Origin: Cedecea neteri NBRC 105707 = ATCC 33855
GTDB lineage: Bacteria; Pseudomonadota; Gammaproteobacteria; Enterobacterales; Enterobacteriaceae
Reading direction: 5' to 3'
Length of the DNA: 64,000 nt
NCBI RefSeq assembly: GCF_001571265.1
Contig: NZ_BCTL01000021.1
Span: 1-64,000 of the forward strand
Shown here: positions 1-9,138 of the stretch, piece after piece
Layout: the number at the start of each line of letters is the position of its first letter
Position numbering within the stretch: the first letter of the stretch is position 1
The notes under the pieces: model-generated
The model's input: the letters and a program-made list of their open reading frames with translations, nothing else
What the model was told of the DNA's origin: nothing
Database searches by the model: none
Translations under genes and position numbers: made by a program

Positions 1-125
1 GGACACGTTCACAGTTATCTGAGCGTGCAGGGGAAACAAATGTACGGGTGAACGGAAAAACCGCGAATCAAAAGACATCTTCCGGAAGATTTGAAAGGGA
101 AATGTGTAGAAGAGGCAAACCCCAC

Positions 126-509
126 TCATAGAGTGGAACTCTTCCACGTCTTCTCCGCCAGACCGCGGGTTATCGACAGCGTTTGGGCCTCTTGCTCTTT
201 CAGACGCTGATAATGCCCTTCCAGTCGCTTAAGAATTTGCTCTTTAAGCTTCGGATGGTGGCTGAGGATCTCCTCCAGCACGGCACCATACACTTCTTCC
301 TTGGCGCGCCACGGGAAAATCTCACGGCGGTTCATCCATTTCAGGTCGATAAGCGCCGAAGTAATATCTGTGACTTCCTGCGTATTGCGGGTGATGTTTT
401 CATTCTTAAGGCGAATCAGAATCGCTATATTTTTACTTAACGTAAATTCATGGTCTTTATTTTCATCGACGCTAATTAGTACTGGCTGTTTTTTTATTGG
501 CTCTGCCAT
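126..509 (-). CDS. Hypothetical protein, downstream partner of the 514-915 gene
   Basis: The protein has 127 residues and I do not recognise its family. It is hydrophilic, has no signal peptide or membrane segment, and its second half is rich in Lys, Glu, Gln and Leu with a probable long helix around residues 75-115. The start at 509 (MAEPIKK) is preferred over one five codons upstream because a GAGGAG ribosome-binding site lies 7 bases before it. That site is formed by the last two Glu codons of the upstream gene, so the two genes are probably translationally coupled. Base composition is more AT-rich than the yqhA/gpr region that follows, which suggests accessory DNA. In the first 125 bases I see only a 14-bp palindrome at 77-90. 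Confidence 0.55.
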   Translation of the reverse strand: MAEPIKKQPVLISVDENKDHEFTLSKNIAILIRLKNENITRNTQEVTDITSALIDLKWMNRREIFPWRAKEEVYGAVLEEILSHHPKLKEQILKRLEGHYQRLKEQEAQTLSITRGLAEKTWKSSTL

Positions 510-513
510 AGCA

Positions 514-915
514 CTACTCCTCAATTGAATAGCATAATGGCCAGGTTTTTTCCTGAGTCATTTGATTAACCCAAATTTCCTGTTCTTTGCTACTCACCCA
601 GGCGGTTTTATCTTCGATAAGCATCTGCAAATCGGCGGCACTAATAAGTTCTTTTTCAACCAGTTCGCCAATCATGGCGTGTAAGACCTCAATCCGGACC
701 GCGCACAGCAACCGCTCTTTAATATGACGATCGGTTTCTTCAAGCAGGCGGTTTTTGGCCTGGCCTGCGTAATGACTGCCGCTCAGGATGTTTTTTTCCA
801 GCGTTAAAATCTTATCCTGAACGACTTCCGGCGTGTTACTATTTTCAGCTTCTGCAGGGAGCGTTGAAGGTGCAACAACAGGATAGCGCCGTGGTAAGAA
901 GTGTTCAGGCAGCAT
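514..915 (-). CDS. Hypothetical protein, first gene of a two-gene unit
   Basis: The protein has 133 residues and no family I can recognise. It starts with a Pro-rich stretch (about residues 1-30) and then looks mostly helical and charged. It has no signal sequence and no membrane helix. An AAGGAT ribosome-binding site precedes the ATG at 915. The stop lies 4 bases before the start of the next gene on the same strand, so the two form an operon. It is divergent from the membrane-anchored protein gene at 1009. The three genes share a low G+C content and may be one accessory block. A structural or secretion-associated role is possible but nothing in the sequence proves it. Confidence 0.55.
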   Translation of the reverse strand: MLPEHFLPRRYPVVAPSTLPAEAENSNTPEVVQDKILTLEKNILSGSHYAGQAKNRLLEETDRHIKERLLCAVRIEVLHAMIGELVEKELISAADLQMLIEDKTAWVSSKEQEIWVNQMTQEKTWPLCYSIEE

Positions 916-1008
916 CGAATGTGATCCTTTGAAATCGGTTCAATATTCAGGTTCAGAGATTCGCGATATGATGCCTCAATTCAAAAATAAAAAAAACAGG
1001 AGTTTCTT

Positions 1009-1512
1009 ATGCACAGCATATTTTATTCTATTGTTACAATTTTGATTTTGTTATGCGCCGTGCTGGTTATGCGCAAAGAATTCAGTACCTCAAATAATAA
1101 GAAGAATCGTGCTTCCGGTGAAATACAACCAGCTACCTCCAGCGAAGAACGGGAAGATTATTTCGGCATGTTAATGTCAAAAATTACGCCCAGCTATTAT
1201 TGGCGTATTAACAGTGAGTATATTGACTTCACTCACGCCACAATTAAAAAAATGCGTATCGATGAGCTCACGTCTCAGCCGGTTTTATTTAGTGCCCAGC
1301 GCCGCTGCAGTGATTTAAATTCGGCGGTATATAAATATTATGACAATATTAAAAAGCGCTGTGCCGAAGGTGAGCAGGTGCCATTGTCAGATATTGAAGT
1401 GCTGAACCTGCGCCAGTGTTTTAACGAGTTTAGCCGGGAAGCTTACCCTGAGCTGGTGGCGCTGGTGTGGCCGCAGTACCAACGCCCTGAGATAAACCTG
1501 AACAGCGTATGA
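1009..1512 (+). CDS. Hypothetical membrane-anchored protein
   Basis: The protein has 167 residues. Residues 4-22 form one hydrophobic helix, followed by Arg-Lys-Glu and a Ser/Asn/Lys-rich linker (about 25-50). This predicts a single N-terminal anchor with the rest of the protein in the cytoplasm or, less likely, outside. The C-terminal part (60-167) is a compact mixed domain I cannot assign. An AGGAG ribosome-binding site 6 bases before the ATG supports the start. The gene is divergent from the two unknown genes at 126-915 and precedes yqhA, with a 86-base gap that contains the yqhA ribosome-binding region. Codon use is AT-rich compared with yqhA. Confidence 0.55.
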   Translation: MHSIFYSIVTILILLCAVLVMRKEFSTSNNKKNRASGEIQPATSSEEREDYFGMLMSKITPSYYWRINSEYIDFTHATIKKMRIDELTSQPVLFSAQRRCSDLNSAVYKYYDNIKKRCAEGEQVPLSDIEVLNLRQCFNEFSREAYPELVALVWPQYQRPEINLNSV

Positions 1513-1598
1513 GCCTTGTCATCCTGCGTCCGGCACTCACGCTTAAACGCTGGAATTCGCTATAATGACGCCCTTTTTATATTTCCAGACAGGACATT

Positions 1599-2096
1599 AT
1601 GGAACGTTTTATTGAGAATGCGATGTACGCCTCGCGCTGGCTTCTGGCCCCGGTTTACTTCGGGTTATCTCTGGCCCTGCTTGCGCTGACGGTGAAGTTT
1701 TTCCAGGAGATCATTCACGTTCTGCCGAATATCTTCTCGATTGCGGAAGCTGACTTAATTCTGACCCTGCTCTCGCTGGTGGATATGGCGCTGGTCGGTG
1801 GCCTGCTGGTGATGGTGATGTTTTCCGGCTATGAGAACTTTGTCTCGACGCTGGATATTTACGAAGGCAAAGAGAAACTGAGCTGGCTGGGGAAAATGGA
1901 CTCCGGCTCGCTGAAGAATAAGGTGGCGGCGTCGATCGTGGCCATCTCTTCCATCCATCTGCTGCGTATTTTTATGGACGCTAAAAACGTGCCGGACAAC
2001 AAACTGATGTGGTATGTGATAATCCACCTGACGTTTGTGCTGTCGGCGTTTGTGATGGGCTATCTCGACAAGCTTTCCCGCAGCGCAAAGTATTAA
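1599..2096 (+). CDS. yqhA: YqhA, UPF0114 inner-membrane protein
   Basis: The protein has 165 residues, the usual length of the UPF0114 family. Three to four hydrophobic segments are visible at about residues 12-35, 52-75, 105-125 and 135-155, so it is an inner-membrane protein. It starts [20 protein letters not shown], as in E. coli YqhA. The function is unknown in the family. The neighbouring gpr (yghZ) is also its neighbour in E. coli, which supports orthology. The gene is convergent with gpr, and the 34-base gap carries a bidirectional terminator. Confidence 0.93.
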   Translation: MERFIENAMYASRWLLAPVYFGLSLALLALTVKFFQEIIHVLPNIFSIAEADLILTLLSLVDMALVGGLLVMVMFSGYENFVSTLDIYEGKEKLSWLGKMDSGSLKNKVAASIVAISSIHLLRIFMDAKNVPDNKLMWYVIIHLTFVLSAFVMGYLDKLSRSAKY

Positions 2097-2101
2097 ATAT
2101 T

Positions 2102-2127
2102 AAGCCCCTGTTAAATAGGGGCTTTTG
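2102..2127. terminator. Bidirectional terminator between yqhA and gpr
   Basis: A stem AAGCCCCT / AGGGGCTT with a 7-base loop is followed by T residues on the plus strand and preceded by A residues. It lies between convergent yqhA and gpr and can serve both strands. Confidence 0.85.
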
Positions 2128-2130
2128 CTT

Positions 2131-3171
2131 TTATTTATCCGACGACGCCTGCCACAAATTCAGTTCGCCATCGGCAACGTGACGGTCGATTCTCTCCAGC
2201 TCATCCGCCGTAAATTTCAGGTTATCGAGCGCCTTAACGTTCTCTTTGAGCTGCTCTGCGCGGCTTGCACCGATAAGCACTGAGGTGACCCGCTCATCTT
2301 TCAGCAGCCAGCTCAGCGCCATCTGCGCCATCGTCTGGCCTCGCTGCTGCGCCATCTCGTTGAGCAAGCGCAGGCTGCTCAGATTAGCCTCGGTCAGCAT
2401 CTTTTCATTCAGCCCGCGAATTTTATTGCCCTCTACCTGCATCCTCGAACCTTCCGGGATACCGTTCAGGTATTTGCCGGTCAGCAGACCCTGAGCAAGT
2501 GGGGTAAAGGCGATACAGCCGCTGCCGTTGCGCTGCAGCGTGTCCAGCAGGCCGCTTTTATCGACCCAGCGGTTGAGCAGGTTATAGGAGGGTTGATGGA
2601 TAAGCAGCGGAATCTTCCATTCTCGCAGCAGATCGGCCATTTTTTGCGTACGTTCGGAGGAGTAGGAGGAAATCCCGACGTAGAGCGCTTTACCGCTTTG
2701 CACCGCGTGTGCCAGCGCGCCGGCCGTTTCTTCCATCGGCGTTCTCTCATCCACGCGATGGGAATAGAAGATGTCGACGTACTCCAGCCCCATGCGCTTC
2801 AGGCTCTGATCCAGACTCGCCAGCAAATATTTGCGCGAGCCGCCGGAGCCGTAAGGCCCTGGCCACATGTCGTAGCCCGCTTTGGTGGCAATAATCAGCT
2901 CGTCGCGATAGCCGCTAAAATCCTGCTTCAGCAGGCGGCCAAAGTTTTCTTCCGCCGAGCCGGGAGGCGGCCCGTAGTTGTTTGCCAGATCAAAATGCGT
3001 AATGCCAAGATCGAACGCGGTGCGCAGCAGATCGCGCTGTGACTCCAGCGGGCTTACGCCGCCAAAACTGTGCCACAGGCCAAGAGAAAGGGCGGGCAGC
3101 GGCAGGCCGCTCTGGCCGCAGTAGCGATACTGCATGGATTGATAACGTGACGGGCTGGCCTCGTACGGCAT
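2131..3171 (-). CDS. gpr: L-glyceraldehyde 3-phosphate reductase, aldo/keto reductase
   Basis: This 346-residue cytoplasmic enzyme is an aldo/keto reductase of the potassium-channel-beta-subunit-like group and has the same length as E. coli YghZ/Gpr. It reduces L-glyceraldehyde 3-phosphate with NADPH, a detoxification step. The barrel signature is visible: Asp-Leu-Ala-Asn-Asn-Tyr-Gly-Pro (catalytic Asp and Tyr, about residues 61-68), the Lys in STKAGYDMWPGPYGSGG-like sequence (about 97), and YSHR with its His. A C-terminal VLIGASRAEQL motif contacts the cofactor phosphate. An AAGGAGA ribosome-binding site precedes the ATG. It is a neighbour of yqhA as in E. coli and is followed by the inositol regulator on the same strand. 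Confidence 0.93.
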   Translation of the reverse strand: MPYEASPSRYQSMQYRYCGQSGLPLPALSLGLWHSFGGVSPLESQRDLLRTAFDLGITHFDLANNYGPPPGSAEENFGRLLKQDFSGYRDELIIATKAGYDMWPGPYGSGGSRKYLLASLDQSLKRMGLEYVDIFYSHRVDERTPMEETAGALAHAVQSGKALYVGISSYSSERTQKMADLLREWKIPLLIHQPSYNLLNRWVDKSGLLDTLQRNGSGCIAFTPLAQGLLTGKYLNGIPEGSRMQVEGNKIRGLNEKMLTEANLSSLRLLNEMAQQRGQTMAQMALSWLLKDERVTSVLIGASRAEQLKENVKALDNLKFTADELERIDRHVADGELNLWQASSDK

Positions 3172-3251
3172 GGTGTCTCCTTAGGGTAAGAGTTATTTTT
3201 TGAAACGCTGTTTTCATCTTAACCCTGCGGAGACATTCGGCAATCCGAAAA

Positions 3252-4103
3252 TCAGGCCTCCGGCGAAAGCGCGCTGTGCGGCGTGCCCTGGTAATACGCG
3301 AGCGCCACCATCAGCGACTGCACCAGGCAAAGCGTGGCCGACTGCGAGCGGAAGGCGTCGACCTGCGCCTCTTTCACCACAAAACAGAGATCGCTAAAGG
3401 TTGCAAAGGGGCTAATTTGGCTGTCCGTGATCACTATCTGGCGAGCACCCGCCTGCGCGGCAATTTCGCTGACCATCAACGTCTCTTCGGCATACGGAGA
3501 GAAGCTTATCGACACCACAATATCTTTCGCTTTAACGCGGTTGACCTGCTCACGCAGCATGCCGCCAAGCCCGTCCAGCAGCACGGCGCGGCAATCAAGG
3601 TGACTCAGGGCATAGGTCAGATAGGCCGCCACGCTAAAGGAGCGGCGCAGGCCGACAACGTAGATCGTGTCTGCTTCGGCCAGCAGTTCAACCGCACGCT
3701 GCAGCATTTCGGGCTCGGTACGGGCGGCCAACTGCTGCAGCGCCTGAGCATTTGAGCGGGCAAATTCCTGCAAAATATCCAGCGGCGTTTCCGGCACGGC
3801 TTCGCTGCCCAGTTCGCGGAACAGCCTCGCCCGGTCAGTGTAGCTGGCCGTCTCTTCCACCAGGTTCATGCGGAACAGCTGTTTCATTTCGTTGAAGCCG
3901 CTGAAATCAAAGGCATTGGCAAAGCGGATCAGCGTCGAGGGCGGCACTTCTGCCCGCTCGGCAATGGCGGCCACGGTATCAAATGCCACGCTGTTGGTGT
4001 TATCCAGCACGTAGCGGGAAACCTGCTGCAGCCTTTTGCTCAGGCTGTCATAGCGGTCGCGGATCTGCTGCTGGAGTTCGCTCAGGGTTGTCGCCGTGGT
4101 CAA
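3252..4103 (-). CDS. iolR: RpiR/MurR-family regulator, probable inositol repressor IolR
   Basis: The protein has 283 residues, typical of the RpiR family: an N-terminal helix-turn-helix domain (about 1-80, with AERAEVPPSTLIRFANAF as the recognition region) and a SIS sugar-phosphate-binding domain (about 125-260). The effector would be a phosphorylated inositol intermediate, inferred from the fold and from relatives that control iol genes. It is divergently placed from iolA, and the 249-base space between them contains several inverted repeats that are candidate operators. The start codon is TTG at 4101-4103, with GAGGA 7 bases upstream; the nearby ATG is out of frame and hits a stop after three codons. 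The call as inositol regulator rests on position. Confidence 0.75.
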   Translation of the reverse strand: MTTATTLSELQQQIRDRYDSLSKRLQQVSRYVLDNTNSVAFDTVAAIAERAEVPPSTLIRFANAFDFSGFNEMKQLFRMNLVEETASYTDRARLFRELGSEAVPETPLDILQEFARSNAQALQQLAARTEPEMLQRAVELLAEADTIYVVGLRRSFSVAAYLTYALSHLDCRAVLLDGLGGMLREQVNRVKAKDIVVSISFSPYAEETLMVSEIAAQAGARQIVITDSQISPFATFSDLCFVVKEAQVDAFRSQSATLCLVQSLMVALAYYQGTPHSALSPEA

Positions 4104-4352
4104 TTTGCCATCCTCAAAAGTATTCGCTGAAACGTATTTAAGCGTAGTACCGGCAAAAATGAAACAGATGCACCAAAACTGGCAGGGGCTGAAACGTCAC
4201 TGACGTCTCAGTCTTTGCACCTCATTCTGCGGGTTAACATAAAAACGAAGTGTTGATCACAATAATCAACATTTATTTTATTTCGACTTAAAATGGAATG
4301 TTTATTTCATATACAGTGTTCAGGAGACAACCCTAACAGCAAGAGGCCAGAG
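4104..4352. promoter_or_regulatory. Divergent iolR/iolA control region with inverted repeats
   Basis: This AT-rich space holds several symmetric elements. ACGTCA-C-TGACGT at 4194-4206 is a perfect 6-1-6 palindrome. TGTTGAT-N7-ATCAACA at 4251-4271 is a perfect inverted repeat. GGAATGTTTATTTCAT at 4295-4310 recurs exactly at 7828-7843, just upstream of iolG, and is itself a near palindrome (TGRAAT-N4-ATTTCA). TGAAAC also occurs at about 4128, 4160 and 4190. Operators for the RpiR-type regulator are the likely explanation, by inference. Confidence 0.6.
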
Positions 4353-5858
4353 ATGGAGACGGTAGCGAATTTTATCCACGGTGAATGCGTCGCGGGCGAA
4401 GGCCAGCGGGTACAGGCGATCTTCAACCCGGCGACCGGCGCACAGATCCGTCAGGTCGCGATGAGCACGGCCCGGCAGACGGAGCAGGCCATTGCCGCTG
4501 CCCAGCAGGCGTTTCCGGGCTGGGCCCGCCAGTCTCCGCTCAAGCGTGCCCGCGTGATGTTCCGCTTTAAAAGCCTGCTTGAGGAACAGATGGATGGCCT
4601 GGCGAAGCTTATCAGCGAAGAGCACGGCAAAGTCTATTCTGACGCGGTGGGCGAGTTGACTCGCGGCCTCGAAGTGGTGGAGTTCGCCTGCGGGATACCG
4701 CATCTGCAAAAGGGCGAACATTCCGCTAACGTGGGGACGGGCGTGGATAGCCACTCGCTGATGCAGCCGCTTGGCGTCTGCGCGGGCATCACGCCGTTTA
4801 ACTTCCCGGCCATGGTGCCGATGTGGATGTTCCCTATCGCGCTGGCGACCGGCAATACTTTTGTTCTCAAACCATCGGAAAAAGATCCGTCGCTGTCGCT
4901 GCGGCTTGCTCAGTTGCTGAAAGAGGCCGGGCTGCCTGACGGCGTATTTAACGTGGTACAGGGCGATAAAGAAGCCGTGGACGTTCTGCTGACCGACTCA
5001 AGAGTTCAGGCCGTCAGCTTTGTGGGCTCGACGCCGATTGCCGAGTACATCTACCAGACGGCCTCTGCCCACGGCAAGCGCTGTCAGGCGCTGGGCGGGG
5101 CGAAAAACCACTGCATTTTGATGCCGGATGCCGATCTGGAGATGGCAACCAACGCCATCATGGGGGCGGCCTTTGGTGCCGCCGGGGAACGCTGCATGGC
5201 GCTTTCGGTGGTGGTGGCCGTGGGCGATGAAACCGCCGACGCGCTGTGTGCCGGGCTGGAAAAACAGCTCGCCACGCTGCGCGTTGGGCCAGGCCTTGGG
5301 CATGAACCAGAAAATGATATGGGACCGCTGATTTCCGCCCCGCACCGGGCAAAAGTGCTGGGCTATATTGATAGCGGAGAGCAGCAGGGCGCGACGCTGC
5401 GCGTGGATGGCCGGGGCCTTAAGCTGGCGGGCAATGAAGGCGGTTATTTTGTTGGCCCAACGCTGTTTGATCGCGTCACGCCTGAAATGACCATCTATAA
5501 AGAAGAAATCTTCGGCCCGGTGCTGTGCGTGGTGCGCGTGCCGGATTACGCCAGCGCGCTGGCGCTGATTAACAAACATGAATACGGCAACGGCACGGCG
5601 ATTTTTACCCGTGATGGCGGCACAGCCAGGCGCTTTACCGAGGAAGTGCAGGCGGGCATGGTCGGCGTAAACGTGCCGATCCCGGTGCCGATGGCTTTCC
5701 ACAGCTTCGGCGGCTGGAAGCGTTCCATCTTTGGGCCGCTTAACGTCCACGGCAGCGACGGCGTGCGTTTCTATACGCGCATGAAAACCGTCACCGCCCG
5801 CTGGCCGGACACCAGCCATCAGCAAGGCTCTGCGTTCTCGATGCCAACGCTGGGCTAA
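4353..5858 (+). CDS. iolA: Methylmalonate-semialdehyde dehydrogenase (CoA-acylating), IolA/MmsA
   Basis: The enzyme has 501 residues from the ATG at 4353, which has AGAGG 6 bases upstream; an in-frame ATG 20 codons earlier lacks support and would exceed the family length. It oxidises malonate semialdehyde (and methylmalonate semialdehyde) with NAD+ and CoA to acetyl-CoA (propionyl-CoA), the last step of inositol breakdown. The aldehyde dehydrogenase fold is clear: [16 protein letters not shown] (about 146-161), the nucleotide loop [17 protein letters not shown] in place of the usual catalytic Glu region, and the nucleophile Cys281 in GERCMA. It is followed after 11 bases by iolD in the same direction. 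Confidence 0.95.
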   Translation: METVANFIHGECVAGEGQRVQAIFNPATGAQIRQVAMSTARQTEQAIAAAQQAFPGWARQSPLKRARVMFRFKSLLEEQMDGLAKLISEEHGKVYSDAVGELTRGLEVVEFACGIPHLQKGEHSANVGTGVDSHSLMQPLGVCAGITPFNFPAMVPMWMFPIALATGNTFVLKPSEKDPSLSLRLAQLLKEAGLPDGVFNVVQGDKEAVDVLLTDSRVQAVSFVGSTPIAEYIYQTASAHGKRCQALGGAKNHCILMPDADLEMATNAIMGAAFGAAGERCMALSVVVAVGDETADALCAGLEKQLATLRVGPGLGHEPENDMGPLISAPHRAKVLGYIDSGEQQGATLRVDGRGLKLAGNEGGYFVGPTLFDRVTPEMTIYKEEIFGPVLCVVRVPDYASALALINKHEYGNGTAIFTRDGGTARRFTEEVQAGMVGVNVPIPVPMAFHSFGGWKRSIFGPLNVHGSDGVRFYTRMKTVTARWPDTSHQQGSAFSMPTLG

Positions 5859-5869
5859 GGGGAGGAAAG

Positions 5870-7798
5870 ATGACCACACAACGCATGACCATGGCGCAGG
5901 CGCTGGTCAGGTTTTTAAACCAGCAGTACGTTGAAATCGACGGGCAGGAGCAGCCGTTTATAGAAGGTGTAATGACCATTTTCGGGCACGGCAACGTGCT
6001 CGGTCTTGGGCAGGCGCTGGAGCAAGATCCCGGCCACCTGAAAGTGCATCAGGGCTGTAACGAGCAGGGTATGGCGCATATCGCCACTGGCTTCGCCAAA
6101 CAGCACCGTCGGCAGCGGATTTATGCCGTGACCTCATCCGTGGGGCCTGGGGCTGCCAATATGGTGACCGCCGCCGCAACGGCCACCGCCAACCGCATTC
6201 CGCTGCTGCTCTTGCCCGGCGACATCTACGCCAGCCGCCAGCCGGACCCGGTGCTCCAGCAAATCGAGCAATTTCATGACCTGAGCATCAGCACCAACGA
6301 CTGCTTCCGGCCGGTGTCCCGCTACTGGGACAGAATCAATCGCCCGGAGCAGCTGATGAGCGCCATGATTAGCGCCATGCGAGTACTTACTAACCCCGTG
6401 GATACCGGTGCGGTAACGATTTGCCTGCCGCAGGACGTGCAGGGGGAAGCCTGGGATTATCCGCAAAGCTTCTTCGAGAAGCGAGTACATCATATTGAAA
6501 GGCGCCCGCCGGATGAAAACCGGCTGCAGGCTGCGCTAAAGCTGATTGCCAGCAAGCGTCGCCCGCTGGTTATCTGCGGCGGCGGGGTTCGTTATTCAGG
6601 CGCGCATCAGGCATTTCAGGATTTTGTGGAGCGTTTCGGGCTGCCGTTTGCCGAAACGCAGGCCGGGAAAGGCGCAATTGTAAGCGAGCACTCACTTAAT
6701 CTAGGCGGCCTCGGCGTCACCGGCGGCCTGGCGGCTAACCGGCTTGCGCCGCAGGCCGATCTGATTATTGGCGTGGGCACCCGGCTGACCGACTTTACCA
6801 CCGGTTCCAAATCGCTGTTTTCACCTGAGGCCGACTTCCTGCTGCTGAACGTGGCCGAATTCGACGCCCTGAAGCTGGACGCTACGCCGCTGGTAGCCGA
6901 TGCCCGGATCGGGCTTGAGCAACTGACTGCCGGCCTGCATCAGGCTAACTACCACGCTGCCTGGCAGGACGAAGCCGCTCACGCTAAAGCGGCCTGGCGC
7001 GACGAGTGCCAGCGGCTGTCGACGCGGCAATGGCAGCCGGGTGAAGCCCCGGAAGTGGCGGGCCATCTGGATGAAACATTGCAGGAATACAGCCGCGAGT
7101 TAGGCACGTCATTAACCCAAACCCGCGTGCTGGGCCTGGTGAATCAGCATATTGAAGATGACGCTATCGTGGTGGGCGCGGCGGGATCGCTGCCAGGGGA
7201 TTTACAGCGTCTGTGGCAGGTAAAAACGCCGGACAGCTATCACCTCGAATACGGCTATTCGTGCATGGGCTACGAGATTGCCGCGGCGGTAGGGGCAAAG
7301 CTCGCGAAGCCGCAGCAGCCGGTGTATGCGATGGTGGGGGACGGGTCTTATCTGATGCTGCATTCTGAGCTGCAAACCGCCGTGCAGGAAGGGATAAAAA
7401 TCACCATTCTGTTGTTCGATAACGCGGGGTTCGGCTGCATCAATAACCTGCAAATGGGCCACGGAATGGGCAGCTTTGGCACCGAAAACCGTCACCGTAA
7501 CCCGCAAAGCGGCAGGCTGGATGGCCCGCTGGTGAAGGTTGATTTTGCCCAAAATGCCGAAAGCTACGGCTGCAAAGCCTGGCGGGTCAATAACGAGGCG
7601 GAACTGCTTGCCGCGCTGGAGGCATCTCGTCAGGCGCCGGGGCCAACGCTGCTGGATATTAAAGTGCTGCCTAAAACCATGACCCACGACTATGAAGCCT
7701 GGTGGCGCACCGGAGATGCTCAGGTTTCGCGCTCGAGCGGCGTGGCCGATGCCGCGGAACAAACCGCCGCTAAGCTTAAAAACGCCCGCCAGTACTAA
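5870..7798 (+). CDS. iolD: 3D-(3,5/4)-trihydroxycyclohexane-1,2-dione hydrolase IolD
   Basis: This 642-residue thiamine-diphosphate enzyme opens the ring of 3D-(3,5/4)-trihydroxycyclohexane-1,2-dione to give 5-deoxy-D-glucuronate. It has the three-domain acetolactate-synthase-like layout: an N-terminal pyrimidine-binding domain with [15 protein letters not shown], a central nucleotide-fold domain (about 210-350), and a C-terminal diphosphate-binding domain with GDG at the start of the ThDP motif and Asn-Ala-Gly-Phe-Gly at its end. An excellent GGAGG site precedes the ATG. It lies 11 bases after iolA, so the two are one transcription unit. iolG follows only after a 318-base regulatory gap. Confidence 0.95.
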   Translation: MTTQRMTMAQALVRFLNQQYVEIDGQEQPFIEGVMTIFGHGNVLGLGQALEQDPGHLKVHQGCNEQGMAHIATGFAKQHRRQRIYAVTSSVGPGAANMVTAAATATANRIPLLLLPGDIYASRQPDPVLQQIEQFHDLSISTNDCFRPVSRYWDRINRPEQLMSAMISAMRVLTNPVDTGAVTICLPQDVQGEAWDYPQSFFEKRVHHIERRPPDENRLQAALKLIASKRRPLVICGGGVRYSGAHQAFQDFVERFGLPFAETQAGKGAIVSEHSLNLGGLGVTGGLAANRLAPQADLIIGVGTRLTDFTTGSKSLFSPEADFLLLNVAEFDALKLDATPLVADARIGLEQLTAGLHQANYHAAWQDEAAHAKAAWRDECQRLSTRQWQPGEAPEVAGHLDETLQEYSRELGTSLTQTRVLGLVNQHIEDDAIVVGAAGSLPGDLQRLWQVKTPDSYHLEYGYSCMGYEIAAAVGAKLAKPQQPVYAMVGDGSYLMLHSELQTAVQEGIKITILLFDNAGFGCINNLQMGHGMGSFGTENRHRNPQSGRLDGPLVKVDFAQNAESYGCKAWRVNNEAELLAALEASRQAPGPTLLDIKVLPKTMTHDYEAWWRTGDAQVSRSSGVADAAEQTAAKLKNARQY

Positions 7799-8116
7799 CC
7801 CTTTAGCATTCCGCTGGACTGTCTGGCGGAATGTTTATTTCATTTTTACTTTCTTTCCCTCTTGCCCTGCAGCATGGGTGCGCTCTCCCTCTCAAATCCC
7901 TTCCCTGTGCAGGCTTTAATTCACTCGGTGATGTGATTTTGCTAACAAAACACAGCCGATAAATTATCAAAATGTTAACCTCTGCGCAAAAATGAAACTT
8001 TCACTCTGCATTAAAATGAAATAAATGTTTTATTTAAGGCGTCGTTATTCAGCTGCATGTGAAAGCCGGAAGACCCGGCTCATGACCCTAATGCAACACC
8101 ACTTTCGGGAGCCGCC
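7799..8116 (+). promoter_or_regulatory. iolG promoter region with repeated operator-like motif and possible CRP site
   Basis: No gene is seen in this 318-base gap. It contains the same GGAATGTTTATTTCAT (7828-7843) as the iolA upstream region, a perfect TGAAA-C-TTTCA palindrome at 7993-8003, and an ATGAAATAAA...TTTATTT inverted segment near 8014-8035. TGTGA-N6-TAACA at 7932-7947 resembles a CRP site (9 of 10 conserved positions). Together they suggest that iolG and the genes after it have their own promoter under the same repressor as iolA. iolG itself has only a weak GGGAG ribosome-binding site. Confidence 0.55.
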
Positions 8117-9103
8117 ATGTTTAACATTGCTTTACTGGGCGCGGGCCGTATCGGCCAAATCCACGCCGCCAATATTGCCGCCCATCCCCATTCCACCCTC
8201 TGGTCCGTTGTCGATCCTAATGCAGAAAACGCCGCGCGCATTGCCGAAAAATACCAGGCGCGCCAGCAGAGCGTTGCCCAGGCGATGAGCGACCCGGAGG
8301 TTCATGCGGTGCTGATCGCCTCGGCGACCGACACTCACGCTGACCTGATTGAGCTTGCCGCCAAACATGGCAAAGCAATCTTCTGCGAAAAGCCGGTGCA
8401 TTTGGATCTGGCCCGTGTGCGCGACTGCCTGAAAGTGGTGAAAGCACATAATGTGCCGCTGTTTATCGGCTTTAACCGTCGCTTCGATCCGCAGTTCCGC
8501 AAACTGAAAAACGAAGCGCTGCAGGGGCGCATCGGCACGCCGGAATCGCTGGTGATTATCTCCCGCGATCCATCGCCGCCGCCGGCTGAATATGTGCGTG
8601 TCTCCGGCGGCATGTTCCGCGACATGACCATTCATGACTTTGATATGGCCCGCTTCATCATGGGCGAAGAACCCGTTTCTGTGTACGCCCAGGGCAGCAA
8701 CCTGGTTGACCCGGCGATTGGCGAAGCGGGCGACATCGATACCGCTTTTATCGTCCTGAAATATGCCTCCGGAGCGCTGGCGACCATCGTCAACAGCCGC
8801 CGCTCGGCCTATGGCTACGACCAGCGCCTGGAGCTGCATGGCGCTAAGGGCCTGCTGACTGCCGGCAATATCCTGGAAAACCAGGTTCAATTCTTCGGCG
8901 ACGGCGGGAACACCAGCGCGTTGCCAGAACACTTCTTCCTCCAGCGCTACAAAGATGCCTACGCCGCCGAATGGCAGCACTTTGTTGCCGTCCTGCGCGG
9001 TGAGGCCAAACCCGAGTGCAGCGGCGACGACGGTGAACGTGCCCTGTACCTGGCCGACAAGGCGCTGGAGTCACTGCGTAGCCAGCGCGAAGTTGCTTTG
9101 TAA
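8117..9103 (+). CDS. iolG: Inositol 2-dehydrogenase IolG
   Basis: This 328-residue cytoplasmic enzyme of the Gfo/Idh/MocA family oxidises myo-inositol at C2 with NAD+ to 2-keto-myo-inositol, the first catabolic step. Residues 1-120 form the Rossmann domain, with GAGRIGQIHAANI near the start and the conserved EKPVHLD containing the catalytic Lys (about residue 94-100). The C-terminal domain carries DMTIHDFDMARF with the Asp and His that bind substrate. It is followed 35 bases later by the ABC importer gene. A second dehydrogenase of the same family lies at 12917, so myo-inositol specificity is assigned to this one by its closer fit to the usual IolG length and motifs. Confidence 0.9.
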   Translation: MFNIALLGAGRIGQIHAANIAAHPHSTLWSVVDPNAENAARIAEKYQARQQSVAQAMSDPEVHAVLIASATDTHADLIELAAKHGKAIFCEKPVHLDLARVRDCLKVVKAHNVPLFIGFNRRFDPQFRKLKNEALQGRIGTPESLVIISRDPSPPPAEYVRVSGGMFRDMTIHDFDMARFIMGEEPVSVYAQGSNLVDPAIGEAGDIDTAFIVLKYASGALATIVNSRRSAYGYDQRLELHGAKGLLTAGNILENQVQFFGDGGNTSALPEHFFLQRYKDAYAAEWQHFVAVLRGEAKPECSGDDGERALYLADKALESLRSQREVAL

Positions 9104-9138
9104 CCTCCGAAGACCCTACACATAGAAGAGAGATAACA

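Noticed and set aside
77..90. 14-bp palindrome ATCTTCCGGAAGAT near the left edge
   Set aside because: It has no T run and no conserved partner, and the gene context to the left is missing, so no role can be supported.
4998..5879. 293-codon frame opposite iolA, and similar long frames opposite iolG, mutY and gss
   Set aside because: They are shadow frames of well-supported genes with high G+C in third positions.
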